64,000 nt of DNA from Billgrantia antri (GCF_019430905.1 NZ_JAHYCA010000004.1:62001-126000), one strand, 5' to 3'; numbered from the stretch's first letter, positions 11,459 through 21,868 are shown. Notes: generated from the letters alone by a model not told the origin. Translations and numbers: made by a program.

Positions 11459-12964
11459 TCAGTCCTCGGTGACCGGTTTGAAGCGCCGCAGCTCGAGCAG
11501 GCGGTACCCCGTGTAGTTACCCAACAGCAGGATCAGGGCCATGATGATGAGCTGTACGCCCAGGAAGTTGAAGGTAATGTGGCGTATCCAGGGGTTGTTC
11601 ATGGCGAGATAGGCCAGCACTGCAGTAATGAGGCTGCCGCCGCCCTGAATCAAGACCTGCTTGGGTCCTTCCTCCTCCCATAGGATCGACATCCGCTCGA
11701 TGGTCCAGGCCAGGATGATCATCGGGAAGAAGGTGATCGTCAGGCCCGCATTGAGACCAACACGATAGGACAATACGGAGAAGATCGAAATGATGGCGAT
11801 GACCGTGATGATCACCGCCGAGACTCGCGCTACCAGAAGCAGGTTCAGGTAAGAGAGGTAGTTGCGTATCACCAGGCCCACCGAAACGACCAGCAGAAAA
11901 CCGATCAGACCGGTGGGCAGGGTGGTCTGGATGAAGGCCAATGCAATCAGCACGGGCATGAAGGTGCCCGACGTCTTGATCCCGACCAGGATACGCAGGA
12001 ATACGACCACCAAGGCGCCGATCGGAATCAGCAGAATGGTCTGGAACAGCGCCTGCTCCTCGAGCGGCAAGCTGTGAATGGAGAAGTTGAGCAGGGTGTC
12101 GTCGGCCAGTTGGCTGCGTACGGCGGCCGCGGCCGGCTGACTGCGCGACAGCATCGAGAAAGTGACACGCGAGTTGGTGCCGCCCTGCACCTCGAGCACA
12201 GCACGACCGCCGGCTTCCCAGAGCAGGAGATTGTCCGGCTGGCCCTGCTCGGCAGTGCGGGGATCGAACAGCGCCCAGTTCTCTTCATCCTCGAATACCA
12301 TGATCCAGGAAGTCAGGGTCTGTCGACGGCGACCATCCTCGAGCAACAGGCCGCTGACCTCGCGGGCATGTACCCCCGCCTGATTGAGCAGGCGTACCAG
12401 CAGGGGGGTTCGCTCGAACTGGGTCAGCAGCAAGCGGGCATTCTCGCCTTGGAGATCGTCGCTGAAGTCGCGTATCAGCTCACGGGTGAAGGTATAAGGG
12501 TCGGCACTACGCATCCAGGCGCGTTCGATCACCTGTGCCGCAGCCGTGTCGTAGGGACGCTCCCAACTGATATCGCGCAAAGGAGGACGCACGATTTGCC
12601 GTTTACGCTGATCATCCGTGACCAGCAAGCGCACGGAATAATAGAGCTGCTGACTGCCCGTGGCACTGCGGATCGACCACTGGGCGCGCCGCCCCGTTTC
12701 ATCCTGCAGGAACGACAGACCGTAACCAGGCGAAGCAGTATTCTCGGTCAGGATTCGGTAACCGCGCTGATGCGAGGGTAGCGCCAGCTCGACGCGTGCG
12801 GGGTCGCCCAGGGCGGTAAAGTCGACGATGGCTTCGACCTCCCAGACCTGGCGCTGCTCACCCGGGGTCCATGGCACCTCCATCTGGTAGTGACGATGCA
12901 GGCTCGTACCGATACCGAGCACCATCAACAAACCCACGATGAGATAGAAGGGCAGTCGCGACAT
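11459..12964 (-). CDS. Inactive transglutaminase-like 7TM membrane protein
   Basis: Inner-membrane protein of 501 residues. One N-terminal membrane segment (about 5-23) is followed by a periplasmic region (about 25-300) with a transglutaminase-like fold around residues 165-250 (LLNQAGVHAREVSGL, ENWALFDPR). I see no cysteine in the nucleophile position, so it is probably non-catalytic. About seven hydrophobic helices follow (about 310-490), ending in a short cytoplasmic tail. The architecture matches the known 7TM protein with an inactive transglutaminase domain encoded next to RimK-like ATP-grasp genes. It may bind peptide substrates in the periplasm or pass signals inward. It lies 33 bases downstream of the retropepsin lipoprotein gene. 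Confidence 0.83.
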   Translation of the reverse strand: MSRLPFYLIVGLLMVLGIGTSLHRHYQMEVPWTPGEQRQVWEVEAIVDFTALGDPARVELALPSHQRGYRILTENTASPGYGLSFLQDETGRRAQWSIRSATGSQQLYYSVRLLVTDDQRKRQIVRPPLRDISWERPYDTAAAQVIERAWMRSADPYTFTRELIRDFSDDLQGENARLLLTQFERTPLLVRLLNQAGVHAREVSGLLLEDGRRRQTLTSWIMVFEDEENWALFDPRTAEQGQPDNLLLWEAGGRAVLEVQGGTNSRVTFSMLSRSQPAAAAVRSQLADDTLLNFSIHSLPLEEQALFQTILLIPIGALVVVFLRILVGIKTSGTFMPVLIALAFIQTTLPTGLIGFLLVVSVGLVIRNYLSYLNLLLVARVSAVIITVIAIISIFSVLSYRVGLNAGLTITFFPMIILAWTIERMSILWEEEGPKQVLIQGGGSLITAVLAYLAMNNPWIRHITFNFLGVQLIIMALILLLGNYTGYRLLELRRFKPVTED

Positions 12965-12997
12965 GTATCATCCTTGCTGTTAGGGAACGAGGCCGTA

Positions 12998-13843
12998 TCA
13001 GCCTTCCTCTTCGTCCCGGTCGTTGATCTCGTCTTCAGCCGCTTCGGAAGCCGGGCGACCACCGGGGAATTCGGGCCTGGGGTGGAGATAGTCCTCCGCC
13101 ACGTCGATCAAGGCGATATCCATCAGGAAGCGGCGGCCAAGCAGCACCGGATAGTTGAGATGGGTACGATCATTGAGGGTGAACTCGACCGTCTCGCGAA
13201 TCGATCCCAGCGTCATCAGCAAGCTGACAACCGGACGCGATTCACTGCCAGCGGCCTGCATGATACGCACCCGGCGCTCGACCGGCCGTTCGATCCAATC
13301 GTCACGTACGTCTTCCACGACGACATCGTCCTCGTTGAGGCCCAGCTTGAAGCGAACCCAGTCCTCGCCGTCGCGTTCGAAGCGGGTAATCTCGGTAGCG
13401 GAAAGAGAGGAGGTATTGGCCCCCGAGTCGATCCGTGCACGCAGGTAGGTGCCCACGTCAGGCAAGCCGATCCACTCGGAGCGGCCGACCATCTCCTTGG
13501 CCGAGAGTGTCTCGCTGAGCTCATCGTTGCATTGCGCCTGGACCACCGTGGGTTCCTCGCCGCGCTGCTTGAGTCGTTCGACATCGCCACGCAGTTGACG
13601 TAGCGTAACCCCGGCATCGCGCAGCTCGGCGAGAAGCTCTGCTTGTCGGCGGTCATGAGCAGCGAGGGCATCGGAGCGGTCGCAGCGCTGAACGATCCTC
13701 TCCTCGAGCTGGCCGATGCGAGTCTCGAAGGCATCGGGGCTGAGCGTAGGTTCAGGTGCTGATTCAGGGGTGAGGGCGCATCCGCTGATCAACAAAGCAC
13801 TCAATAACCAGGGTATGGGCGCGGATAGCGTTCTCGGTCGCAT
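12998..13843 (-). CDS. Retropepsin-like lipoprotein (RimK-associated protease family)
   Basis: Lipoprotein of 281 residues. The signal peptide ends in the lipobox LISGC with lipidated Cys22, so the mature protein is periplasmic. A coiled coil at about 36-96 is followed by a domain (about 125-260) of the family often annotated as ATP-dependent zinc protease (PF05618) but resembling retropepsin-like aspartic proteases. The active-site-like motif is DSGA at 139-142 (RARIDSGANTSSL). The C-terminus is acidic (DEINDRDEEEG). It is the first gene of the operon with the 7TM and ATP-grasp proteins. A protease paired with a ligase suggests processing or reversal of a peptide modification, but the substrate is unknown. 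Confidence 0.8.
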   Translation of the reverse strand: MRPRTLSAPIPWLLSALLISGCALTPESAPEPTLSPDAFETRIGQLEERIVQRCDRSDALAAHDRRQAELLAELRDAGVTLRQLRGDVERLKQRGEEPTVVQAQCNDELSETLSAKEMVGRSEWIGLPDVGTYLRARIDSGANTSSLSATEITRFERDGEDWVRFKLGLNEDDVVVEDVRDDWIERPVERRVRIMQAAGSESRPVVSLLMTLGSIRETVEFTLNDRTHLNYPVLLGRRFLMDIALIDVAEDYLHPRPEFPGGRPASEAAEDEINDRDEEEG

Positions 13844-14181
13844 GGGAATCGACAGCCTCCGGTCGGGCTACAGGTCAGGCGTAGCGGCAGTGGGCTTGGC
13901 ATGAAGGGCGCGCATGTATCGTCGCGGCGAAACATGACGCAGGATGATAAGGATTTCAGGGTGGCGTTGTCCAACGCTGTAATAGATACACGATTTAACA
14001 TAATATACATTATGCGAACCAGGTGCTGGAGAGTTCGCGCAGGCCAGCTTCTAGCGGATCGGCCGGCCCGACAACGACCTCGGTCTATCTCGATCTATTC
14101 AGCGCGTCACGCAATCCACACGACGAACCCCGACTCGCCGGCCGGGGTTCCAGGGCTTGCAAATTTCAACGACCGCCGTGA
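13844..14181. other. Intergenic region between ectC and the retropepsin operon
   Basis: This 338-base gap holds no gene I can support. A hairpin with an 8-bp stem (14125-14132 with 14143-14150) lies 32 bases beyond the ectC stop and may end the ectoine transcript, although no T-tract follows. An AT-rich block at 13981-14020 contains the dyad CATAAT-4-ATTATG (13999-14014). On the minus strand TTGGAC and TTATCA, 18 bases apart at about 13943-13972, could promote the retropepsin operon. Other short reading frames here show no family similarity. Confidence 0.5.
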
Positions 14182-14577
14182 TCACTCCTCGCCGGCCGGC
14201 GCATAGGAACCGTCTTCACGGTGCACTTCCTTGCCGGTGATCGGCGGCGTGAATACGCAGGCCAGGTGCATGGTCTTGTGGGCGCGCAGGAGATGCTCGT
14301 CATGCTGGTCGAGGATGTAGATGTCGCCCGGCTTGATCGGCCAGATCTTGCCGTCTGCCAGGGTTTCCACTTCGCCTTCACCTTCGATGCAGTAGACCGA
14401 CTCGTAGTGATGCTTGTAGTGGATGTGCGTCTCGGTACCTTCGTAAATCCGCGTGATATGGAACGAAAAGCCACCGCCATCGTTGGCCAGCACCAGGCGT
14501 GTGCTGTCCCAGGTTCCGCTTTCCGCCTTGACCAGGCGCTCCGTCTTGCGCGCTTCTTCGAGATTGCGAACGATCAT
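14182..14577 (-). CDS. ectC: Ectoine synthase
   Basis: Final step of ectoine synthesis: cyclises N-gamma-acetyl-2,4-diaminobutyrate to ectoine. The 131 residues form a single cupin domain with the conserved start [16 protein letters not shown], the [19 protein letters not shown] core and THxFTPP-like C-terminal region ([15 protein letters not shown]). Length matches the family. It is the last gene of ectABC, 78 bases after ectB, and that gap carries a TGGCAC element that may give ectC its own sigma-54 promoter. Confidence 0.98.
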   Translation of the reverse strand: MIVRNLEEARKTERLVKAESGTWDSTRLVLANDGGGFSFHITRIYEGTETHIHYKHHYESVYCIEGEGEVETLADGKIWPIKPGDIYILDQHDEHLLRAHKTMHLACVFTPPITGKEVHREDGSYAPAGEE

Positions 14578-14628
14578 CGTCCCAGGTCTCCGTTCAATCC
14601 ATAGACTGGCCGGCAGTCGCGGCTGCCG

Positions 14629-14644
14629 ACCGACAACAGTGCCA
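14629..14644 (-). promoter_or_regulatory. Candidate sigma-54 promoter of ectC
   Basis: On the minus strand a perfect -24 element TGGCAC starts at 14644 and lies about 60 bases upstream of the ectC start. The -12 element is poor (TCGG instead of TTGC). A sigma-54 promoter before ectC has been described in H. elongata, which makes the site plausible. Confidence 0.35.
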
Positions 14645-14655
14645 TGGCCGCTCGC

Positions 14656-15942
<1,287 letters not shown>

Positions 15943-16000
15943 TCAAGCGTAGGAAAGCATGGACGGTCGAGGGCCTCGACCATCCAGAATATGGGCAGGA

Positions 16001-16579
16001 TCAGATACGCCGGGTGTCGAAGGGACCGATTCGCACGAGATTCTCGGGATCGTGCTCACCGCCAAGCTGGTCCGTGGAAAAATATTCGCGGCTGTTGAGA
16101 GGCGCCTGCCAGCGATCGGCGAGGCGGCGGAAAAGCCCCCAGGATGCCTGGTTGTCAGGCGTAATGGTGGTCTCCAGGTGATGCACCTCATCCAGCTCGG
16201 GACGGCTCATGACGGCTTCGACGAGGCGTCGGGCCAGGCCGGTACCGCGGGCCTTTTCTCCCACCGCCACCTGCCAAAGGAAATAGGTGTCCGGGGCATT
16301 GCTCTTTACGTAACCGGATACGAAGCCGACGATCTCGCCCTCTTCGTTGGTGGCAACGGCACAGGTATTGCGAAATTGAGTCGCCAACAGGAGATAGGCA
16401 TAAGCGGAATTGACGTCGAGCGGTGGACAAGATTTGACCAGCTCGTAGATTCCCCAGCCATCGTCGGGATTGGGCTTGCGGATGAACAGTGGCGAGGCAT
16501 CGCTGCCAACCACGGCATCGGCCACGCTGGGTCGGGCCAGATCGGCGGAAGGTGTGAAGGGCTGCGTTGTCACGTTCAT
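16001..16579 (-). CDS. ectA: L-2,4-diaminobutyrate N-acetyltransferase
   Basis: Second biochemical step of ectoine synthesis: acetylates diaminobutyrate from acetyl-CoA. A 192-residue GNAT enzyme with the acetyl-CoA loop in VAVGEKARGTGLARRLVEA. I chose the ATG at 16579 because the protein then begins MNVTTQPFTPSADLA, as in H. elongata EctA; an upstream in-frame ATG at 16633 falls in the promoter region. First gene of ectABC. Two 17-bp-spaced promoter-like elements precede it, fitting osmotic control from more than one start site. Confidence 0.97.
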   Translation of the reverse strand: MNVTTQPFTPSADLARPSVADAVVGSDASPLFIRKPNPDDGWGIYELVKSCPPLDVNSAYAYLLLATQFRNTCAVATNEEGEIVGFVSGYVKSNAPDTYFLWQVAVGEKARGTGLARRLVEAVMSRPELDEVHHLETTITPDNQASWGLFRRLADRWQAPLNSREYFSTDQLGGEHDPENLVRIGPFDTRRI

Positions 16580-16610
16580 GGTTAGCTTCGCTGTTGCGAT
16601 GTTGCTCGTC

Positions 16611-16639
16611 ATGATAACAGGGCTCAGCACCAAATCAAA
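16611..16639 (-). promoter_or_regulatory. Proximal ectA promoter candidate
   Basis: On the minus strand TTTGAT (16634-16639) and TATCAT (16611-16616) are 17 bases apart, about 32 bases upstream of the ectA ATG. H. elongata has been reported to use a sigma-70 and a sigma-38 promoter before ectA; this may be one of the pair. Confidence 0.45.
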
Positions 16640-16645
16640 ATCAGC

Positions 16646-16674
16646 ATTATGAGAGAAGCACAGTTCAATAACAA
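16646..16674 (-). promoter_or_regulatory. Distal ectA promoter candidate
   Basis: On the minus strand TTGTTA (16669-16674) and CATAAT (16646-16651) are 17 bases apart in an unusually AT-rich stretch. This is the better sigma-70-like match of the two ectA candidates. Confidence 0.55.
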
Positions 16675-16755
16675 AATTTTATCGACGGTTGCCGAAGCCC
16701 CCTGAGGAAGCACCCGAAAAGTATAGACCACGTAGCGCACATGGCACCGAACGAG

Positions 16756-16780
16756 ATCGGGCCGCATTGAGCGGCCCGAT
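16756..16780. terminator. Hairpin between gor and ectABC
   Basis: A perfect 10-bp stem (16756-16765 with 16771-16780) with a 5-base loop lies 20 bases beyond the gor stop. It probably separates the gor transcript from the ectoine operon, but no T-tract follows on either strand. Confidence 0.5.
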
Positions 16781-16800
16781 GATCGTGCATGAGGTTCGTG

Positions 16801-18162
16801 TCAGTGGCGTGAAAGTGTGCGCATGGTGACGAACTCCTCGGCCCCCGTCGGATGAATGCCGACCGTGGCGTCGAAATCGGCCTTGGTCAGGCCTGCTCTC
16901 ACCGCAATGGCAATGCCTTGGATCAACTCGCCGGCTTCTTCGCCCACCATATGCGCGCCCACCACCACATCGCTGTCGTCGGCGACGATCAGCTTCATCA
17001 GGCAGCGCTCCTCACTGCCGGACAGCGTATGTTTCATGGGGCGGAAGTCGGTGCGGTAGACCCGTATCGCGCCATACTGCTTGCGCGCCTGTTCCTCCGA
17101 AAGCCCCACCGTCCCGATGTTGGGATGACAAAAAACCGCCGTGGCGATATTTCGGTAGTCCATGGGGGCGGGATCCGCATCTCCAAAGTGCTGTTGCACC
17201 AGATGCATGGCTTCCGCCAGTGCCACGGGCGTCAGCTCCGGTCCGCCGGTGACGTCTCCCAGCGCGAGGATGGAAGAAATGGAGGTCTCGAAACGCTCGT
17301 TGACCTTGACGGTACCGTCATCGTTGAGTTCCACGCCCAGGGCATCGAGTCCCACGCCTTCCAGGTGGGGGCGGCGCCCAGTGGCCGCCAGAACGGCGTC
17401 GACTTCCAGCGTCTCGCCGTTGGTGAGCGTCACAAGGAGCCCGCCTTCCACCTTGTCGATACGCTCGACGTTGGTTTCGAAATGCAGCTTGACGCCTTTG
17501 GCTGCCATCTGCTCACGGGTGAACTCACGCACCTCGCGGTCGAAGCCGCGCAGAAACAGTTCACCGCGGTAGACCAGGTGGGACTCGCTACCGAGACCAT
17601 TGAAGATACTGGCGAATTCCACTGCGATGTAGCCACCGCCAAGCGCCAGGAATCGCCGCGGCATCCGGTCCAGGTCGAACACCTCGTTGGAGGTCACGGT
17701 CAGCTCACGCCCGGGAAAGTCGGGCACCCAGGGCCAGCCACCGACGGCTACCAGAATCTTGGCGGCGGTGAAGCTCTCACCGGCAACCTCGACGCGGTGA
17801 GCATCCATGACACGTGCACGACCATTGATCAGGCGTACACCGGCATTATCCAGCAAGCGACCATAGATCTCGTTGAGCCGAGCGATCTCGCGAACTTTGT
17901 TGTCGCGCAGCGTGGGCCAGTCGAATACCGGGGCTTCGGGCAGGGTCCAGCCGAAGCCGCGTGCGTCCTGGAAAGCATCGTGGAAATGCGCGGCATAAGA
18001 ATAAAGTTTCTTGGGCACGCAGCCCACATTGACGCAGGTACCGCCCAGATAGCGGTCCTCGGCAACGGCCACCCGGGCACCGGTTGCCGCAGCAGTGCGA
18101 GCAGCACGCACCCCACCGGAACCGGCACCGATAACGAACAGGTCGTAGTCGAAGTCAGACAT
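16801..18162 (-). CDS. gor: Glutathione-disulfide reductase
   Basis: NADPH-dependent flavoenzyme that reduces glutathione disulfide in the cytoplasm. The 453 residues match E. coli Gor (450). Visible are the FAD-binding [13 protein letters not shown], the redox-active disulfide in [13 protein letters not shown], a second Rossmann motif ([13 protein letters not shown]), and the C-terminal catalytic [12 protein letters not shown]. The ATG at 18162 precedes the conserved FAD motif and follows an AAAGGAGAGG site. Divergent from the carbonic anhydrase gene. A hairpin follows the stop. Confidence 0.96.
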   Translation of the reverse strand: MSDFDYDLFVIGAGSGGVRAARTAAATGARVAVAEDRYLGGTCVNVGCVPKKLYSYAAHFHDAFQDARGFGWTLPEAPVFDWPTLRDNKVREIARLNEIYGRLLDNAGVRLINGRARVMDAHRVEVAGESFTAAKILVAVGGWPWVPDFPGRELTVTSNEVFDLDRMPRRFLALGGGYIAVEFASIFNGLGSESHLVYRGELFLRGFDREVREFTREQMAAKGVKLHFETNVERIDKVEGGLLVTLTNGETLEVDAVLAATGRRPHLEGVGLDALGVELNDDGTVKVNERFETSISSILALGDVTGGPELTPVALAEAMHLVQQHFGDADPAPMDYRNIATAVFCHPNIGTVGLSEEQARKQYGAIRVYRTDFRPMKHTLSGSEERCLMKLIVADDSDVVVGAHMVGEEAGELIQGIAIAVRAGLTKADFDATVGIHPTGAEEFVTMRTLSRH

Positions 18163-18335
18163 TCGCCTCTCCTTTTCTTGCCGGGGCGCTGGACGACGCC
18201 CGGTCGATCGGGCGATTCTACCAGCGCCACCCAAGTGTGTAGAGCCGGCTCAGCGATGGCATCGGTTGACCGCTACGACGTGTGGCGGTAAAAGAAGCTC
18301 CATCCCGCTCTCCCCCTCGGCCTACGGACCTGACC

Positions 18336-18989
18336 ATGGACAAGGAAATAGCGACCCTGCTCGACAACAATCGTGCATGGGCAAAGCGCATGTGTGAGGA
18401 GGACAGCGAGTATTTCACGCGCCTGTCGCTGCAACAGAAACCCGATTACCTCTGGATCGGCTGTTCGGACAGCCGCGTACCGGCCAACCAGATCGTGTCT
18501 CTGCCGCCAGGAGAGGTCTTCGTTCATCGCAACGTTGCCAACCTGCTGCACCACAACGACATGAATGCACTCTCGGTGGTGCAGTACGCCGTCGACGTGC
18601 TCAAGGTCAGGCACATCATGGTGGTGGGACATTACGGCTGTGGCGGGGTGCGTGCCGCCGTCACGGGCGGTGAATGCGGCATGGTGGATTACTGGCTGCA
18701 CTCGGTACGTGAACTCTACAGCCAGCACCGCCCTGCCCTCGCCGCCCTTACCCTGGAGCAACAGGTCGATCGACTCTGTGAGTTGAATGTCCAGGCGCAG
18801 GTCAACAACCTTTGCCGCACCAAGATCGTCCAACTGGCCTGGCAACGCGGTCAACCCTTATCCGTTCATGGCTGGATCTACGGCCTAGACAATGGTCGTA
18901 TACGTGATCTCGATTGCAGCGTCCTGGGCCTCGATCAGGTGGCCACGCTGTATCGCATCGACCGCCTGGTGGCGCCGTCCGGCGGCTGA
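18336..18989 (+). CDS. can: Beta-class carbonic anhydrase
   Basis: Zinc enzyme that interconverts CO2 and bicarbonate. The 217 residues match E. coli Can in length and motifs: Cys43-x-Asp45-x-Arg (CSDSR) and His99/Cys102 in HYGCGG, the zinc and gating residues of beta carbonic anhydrases. The frame is open to 18282, but conservation begins at the ATG at 18336 (MDKEIATLLDNNRAWA). The ribosome binding site is weak. Divergent from gor by 173 bases. Confidence 0.95.
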   Translation: MDKEIATLLDNNRAWAKRMCEEDSEYFTRLSLQQKPDYLWIGCSDSRVPANQIVSLPPGEVFVHRNVANLLHHNDMNALSVVQYAVDVLKVRHIMVVGHYGCGGVRAAVTGGECGMVDYWLHSVRELYSQHRPALAALTLEQQVDRLCELNVQAQVNNLCRTKIVQLAWQRGQPLSVHGWIYGLDNGRIRDLDCSVLGLDQVATLYRIDRLVAPSGG

Positions 18990-19050
18990 TTCTCCTGCAG
19001 GGCGGCATTGGCACTATTCGCCTTGCGCATGGCGCCTGTCGGAATTTCGA

Positions 19051-19080
19051 TTGTCCTCTTCTCGAGCTGATCACTACATT
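19051..19080 (+). promoter_or_regulatory. Possible promoter of the peptide ABC operon
   Basis: TTGTCC (19051-19056) and TACATT (19075-19080) are 18 bases apart, 66 bases upstream of the binding-protein gene. An 8-bp GC-rich hairpin (19098-19105 with 19110-19117) lies in the resulting leader. Each element matches consensus at four of six positions. Confidence 0.35.
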
Positions 19081-19146
19081 GGCTGCGTACCATGCAGGCG
19101 CGGCCGGAGGGCCGCGCACAACAACAACCCGAGAAGGGAACGACAC

Positions 19147-20724
19147 ATGACGTTCAACAAGACCTTGCTGGCCGGTATGATCGGTGCCGTCATGACCGGT
19201 ACGGCGCTGCTACCGGCCGTTGCCAACGCCGAGAATACCCTGCGCATGGCTTACGACGCAGACCCGGTCTCGCTCGATATTCATGAGCAGCTCTCCGGCG
19301 GCATCCTGCAGCTCTCCCACATGACCTTCGACCCGTTGGTGCGCTGGACGCAGGACCTCGACTTCGAGCCGCGCCTGGCCACCGAGTGGGAACAGGTCGA
19401 CGACACCACCATGCGCATGACCCTGCGTGAGGGCGTCACGTTTCACAGCGGCAACGACTTCACCGCCGAGGACGTGGTGTGGACCGTGGAGCGCCTCAAG
19501 CGCAGCCCGGACTTCAAGGCGATCTTCGACCCCATCGCCAGCGTGACCGCCGTCGACGATTACACTGTCGAGTTCAAGACCGAAGAGCCCTATCCGCTGC
19601 TGCTCAACCTGGCCACCTACATCTTCCCGATGGACAGCCAGTTCTACAGCGGCACCGACAGCGACGGCGACCCCAAGGACGAAATCGTCAAGAACGGTAA
19701 CTCCTATGCGTCTTCCCACCTCTCCGGTACCGGTCCGTTTACGGTGGTGGAGCATCGCAAGGGTACCCGCATGGAGTTCGAGCGCTTTGCCGACTACTGG
19801 GATGAGGAATCTCCCGGCAACGTCGACAGTATCGTGCTCACCCCGATCAGCGAGAACGCCACCCGGGTGGCCGCCCTGCTCTCCGGTGACGTCGATTTCA
19901 TCGCGCCGGTGCCGCCCAATGACCTCGAGCGTGTTCGCGAGAGCGATAACGCCGAGCTGGTCACCATGTCGGGTACGCGCATCATATTCCTGCACATGAA
20001 CCAGGAGCGCGTCGAGGCCTTCCAGGACGAGCGGGTACGCCAGGCCTTTGCCTACGCCATCAACCAGGACGCCATCGCCGAACGCTTGATGAAGGGCTTC
20101 GCGACCCCCGCGGCGCAATTCTCGCCCGAGGGCTACGCGGGTCATATCGAGTCGCTCGAACGGCGCCATGACCTGGAGCGAGCCCAGCAGTTGATGGAGG
20201 AGGCCGGCTACGCCGACGGTTTCCAGATCACCATGATGGCGCCCAACAACCGCTACGTGAACGATGCCAGGATCGCCCAGGCGGTGGCCACCATGCTGGC
20301 ACGCATCAACGTCGAGGTGGATCTCAAGACCCTGCCCAAGGCGCAGTACTGGGGCGAATACGACGATCGTGCCGCCGACGTGATGATGATCGGCTGGCAT
20401 GCCGACACCGAGGACAGCGCCAACTTCCACGAGTACCTCACCGCCTGTCCGGACGCCGAGACCGGTGCCGGCCAGTACAACGCCGGCAACTACTGTAACC
20501 CGGAGCTCGACAGGCTGGTCGCCGAGGCCAACCTCGAGGTCGACCTGGAGAAGCGCGCCGAAATGCTCCAGCAGGTCGAGCAGACGCTCTACGACGAGGC
20601 CGCTTTCGTGCCGCTGCACTGGCAGGACCTTGCCTGGGCTGCCGCACCGAACGTCGACATCGAGCCGATCCTCAACGTGATGAACTTCCCCTATCTCGGG
20701 GATCTGGTCATCCAGGCCGAGTGA
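19147..20724 (+). CDS. Peptide ABC transporter, substrate-binding protein
   Basis: Periplasmic solute-binding protein of family 5 (DppA/OppA type), 525 residues. A Sec signal peptide (LLAGMIGAVMTGTALLPAVANA, mature from about residue 29) precedes the binding domain with the family's LREGVTFHSGNDFTAEDVV and later VRQAFAYAINQDAI stretches. No lipobox is seen, so it is soluble. The ATG at 19147 follows AGAAGGGA and directly precedes the signal peptide. It is the first gene of a five-gene operon; a hairpin after its stop may keep its mRNA more abundant than that of the permeases. Substrate is probably di- or oligopeptides, but related proteins also bind opines or nickel, so the symbol is left blank. 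Confidence 0.93.
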   Translation: MTFNKTLLAGMIGAVMTGTALLPAVANAENTLRMAYDADPVSLDIHEQLSGGILQLSHMTFDPLVRWTQDLDFEPRLATEWEQVDDTTMRMTLREGVTFHSGNDFTAEDVVWTVERLKRSPDFKAIFDPIASVTAVDDYTVEFKTEEPYPLLLNLATYIFPMDSQFYSGTDSDGDPKDEIVKNGNSYASSHLSGTGPFTVVEHRKGTRMEFERFADYWDEESPGNVDSIVLTPISENATRVAALLSGDVDFIAPVPPNDLERVRESDNAELVTMSGTRIIFLHMNQERVEAFQDERVRQAFAYAINQDAIAERLMKGFATPAAQFSPEGYAGHIESLERRHDLERAQQLMEEAGYADGFQITMMAPNNRYVNDARIAQAVATMLARINVEVDLKTLPKAQYWGEYDDRAADVMMIGWHADTEDSANFHEYLTACPDAETGAGQYNAGNYCNPELDRLVAEANLEVDLEKRAEMLQQVEQTLYDEAAFVPLHWQDLAWAAAPNVDIEPILNVMNFPYLGDLVIQAE

Positions 20725-20732
20725 CCCACCCC

Positions 20733-20750
20733 GCCGGCCCACGGGCCGGC
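20733..20750 (+). repeat. Intercistronic stem-loop after the binding-protein gene
   Basis: A 7-bp GC-only stem (20733-20739 with 20744-20750) with a 4-base loop lies 9 bases after the stop codon. Such hairpins after binding-protein genes often protect the upstream mRNA and reduce read-through into permease genes. Confidence 0.45.
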
Positions 20751-20821
20751 ATTCCGTGAACCAAATCCGGTGGCACGCCCAGCTGGGGCGTGTCACCCCG
20801 CGTTGCCCACAGGACGCCTCC

Positions 20822-21868
20822 ATGATCGCCTTTTTGGTAAAGCGCCTCTTTCATGCGCTGCTGGTGATGTTCGTCATCAGCGTGATCGCCTTCGCCATCC
20901 AGGAGAATCTCGGCGACCCCATCCAGCAGATGGTCGGTCAGTCGGTGCCCGAAAGCGAGCGCGAGGAGCTGCGCGAGCGGCTTGGGCTCAACGACCCTTT
21001 CCTGGTCCAGTACCTGCGCTTCGCCGGCAATGCCGCCCAGCTCGATTTCGGCTACTCCTATATCTTCAACCAGCCGACCACCGAGGTGATTCTTCGCCAC
21101 CTGCCGGCCACACTGGAACTGGTGGCGGCGTCCACCTTCCTGATCATCGTGCTGTCGGTGCCCATCGGCGTGTATAGCGCCATCATGCCGCGGGCCTGGC
21201 TGTCACGCTTCTTCATGGGCGTCTCCATCGTCGGCATCTCGATTCCGGTATTTCTCACGGCAATCGTGCTGATTCAGCTGTTCGCCATCGGCGTGACCTG
21301 GACCCCCTTCCCCGCCGATACCGCCTGGGGCAGTTGGCTCAACGATCTGGTCAGCACGGAGGGCGGCATGCCGGCCTATGGCCGTGGCGATCCGGTGCAC
21401 GTCTTCGGCACCTGGTACACGAACTTCGCCACGCTGAAGGGACTGACCTATCTGGTTCTGCCGGCCATCTCGCTGGCCTCGATCATGCTGCCGCTGTTCA
21501 TCCGTCTGATCCGCGCCGAGATGCTTGAGGTACTGCAGTCGGAATACGTGAAGTTCGCCCGCGCCAAGGGCATCCGCCTGCGGCGCATCTATTTTCTGCA
21601 CGCGCTCAAGAACACCATGCTGCCGGTCATTACCGTGGGCGGGGTGCAGATCGGCACCCTGGTGGCCTATACCATCCTTACCGAGACGGTCTTTCAATGG
21701 CCGGGAATGGGCCTGATGTTCCTCAACGCCATCAACCGCTCCGATATACCGCTGATCATCACCTATCTGATGATCGTGGGGCTGATCTTCGTGATCACCA
21801 ACACCCTGGTCGATCTGATCTATGGCCTGGTCAACCCCACCGTCAAGCTGACAGGGAAACCCGCATGA
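20822..21868 (+). CDS. Peptide ABC transporter permease (DppB type)
   Basis: Inner-membrane permease of 348 residues with about six transmembrane helices. It starts with the typical first helix (LVKRLFHALLVMFVISVIAFAI) and contains the EAA loop that docks the ATPases around EYVKFARAKGIRLRRIYFLHALKN. The ATG at 20822 is preferred over an upstream in-frame ATG at 20756 because the first helix starts there. It overlaps the next permease by 4 bases (ATGA), indicating coupled translation. Confidence 0.94.
   Translation: MIAFLVKRLFHALLVMFVISVIAFAIQENLGDPIQQMVGQSVPESEREELRERLGLNDPFLVQYLRFAGNAAQLDFGYSYIFNQPTTEVILRHLPATLELVAASTFLIIVLSVPIGVYSAIMPRAWLSRFFMGVSIVGISIPVFLTAIVLIQLFAIGVTWTPFPADTAWGSWLNDLVSTEGGMPAYGRGDPVHVFGTWYTNFATLKGLTYLVLPAISLASIMLPLFIRLIRAEMLEVLQSEYVKFARAKGIRLRRIYFLHALKNTMLPVITVGGVQIGTLVAYTILTETVFQWPGMGLMFLNAINRSDIPLIITYLMIVGLIFVITNTLVDLIYGLVNPTVKLTGKPA

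Noticed and set aside
13901..14206. A 101-codon open frame in the gap between ectC and the retropepsin operon
   Set aside because: No family similarity, no ribosome binding site, and it runs antisense into the ectC 3' end; codon use does not resemble that of neighbours.
19210..20823. A long open frame (537 codons) on the minus strand opposite the peptide-binding protein gene
   Set aside because: It is an antisense by-product of GC-rich codon use; the plus strand encodes a clear family 5 binding protein with a signal peptide, and the antisense translation shows no family features.
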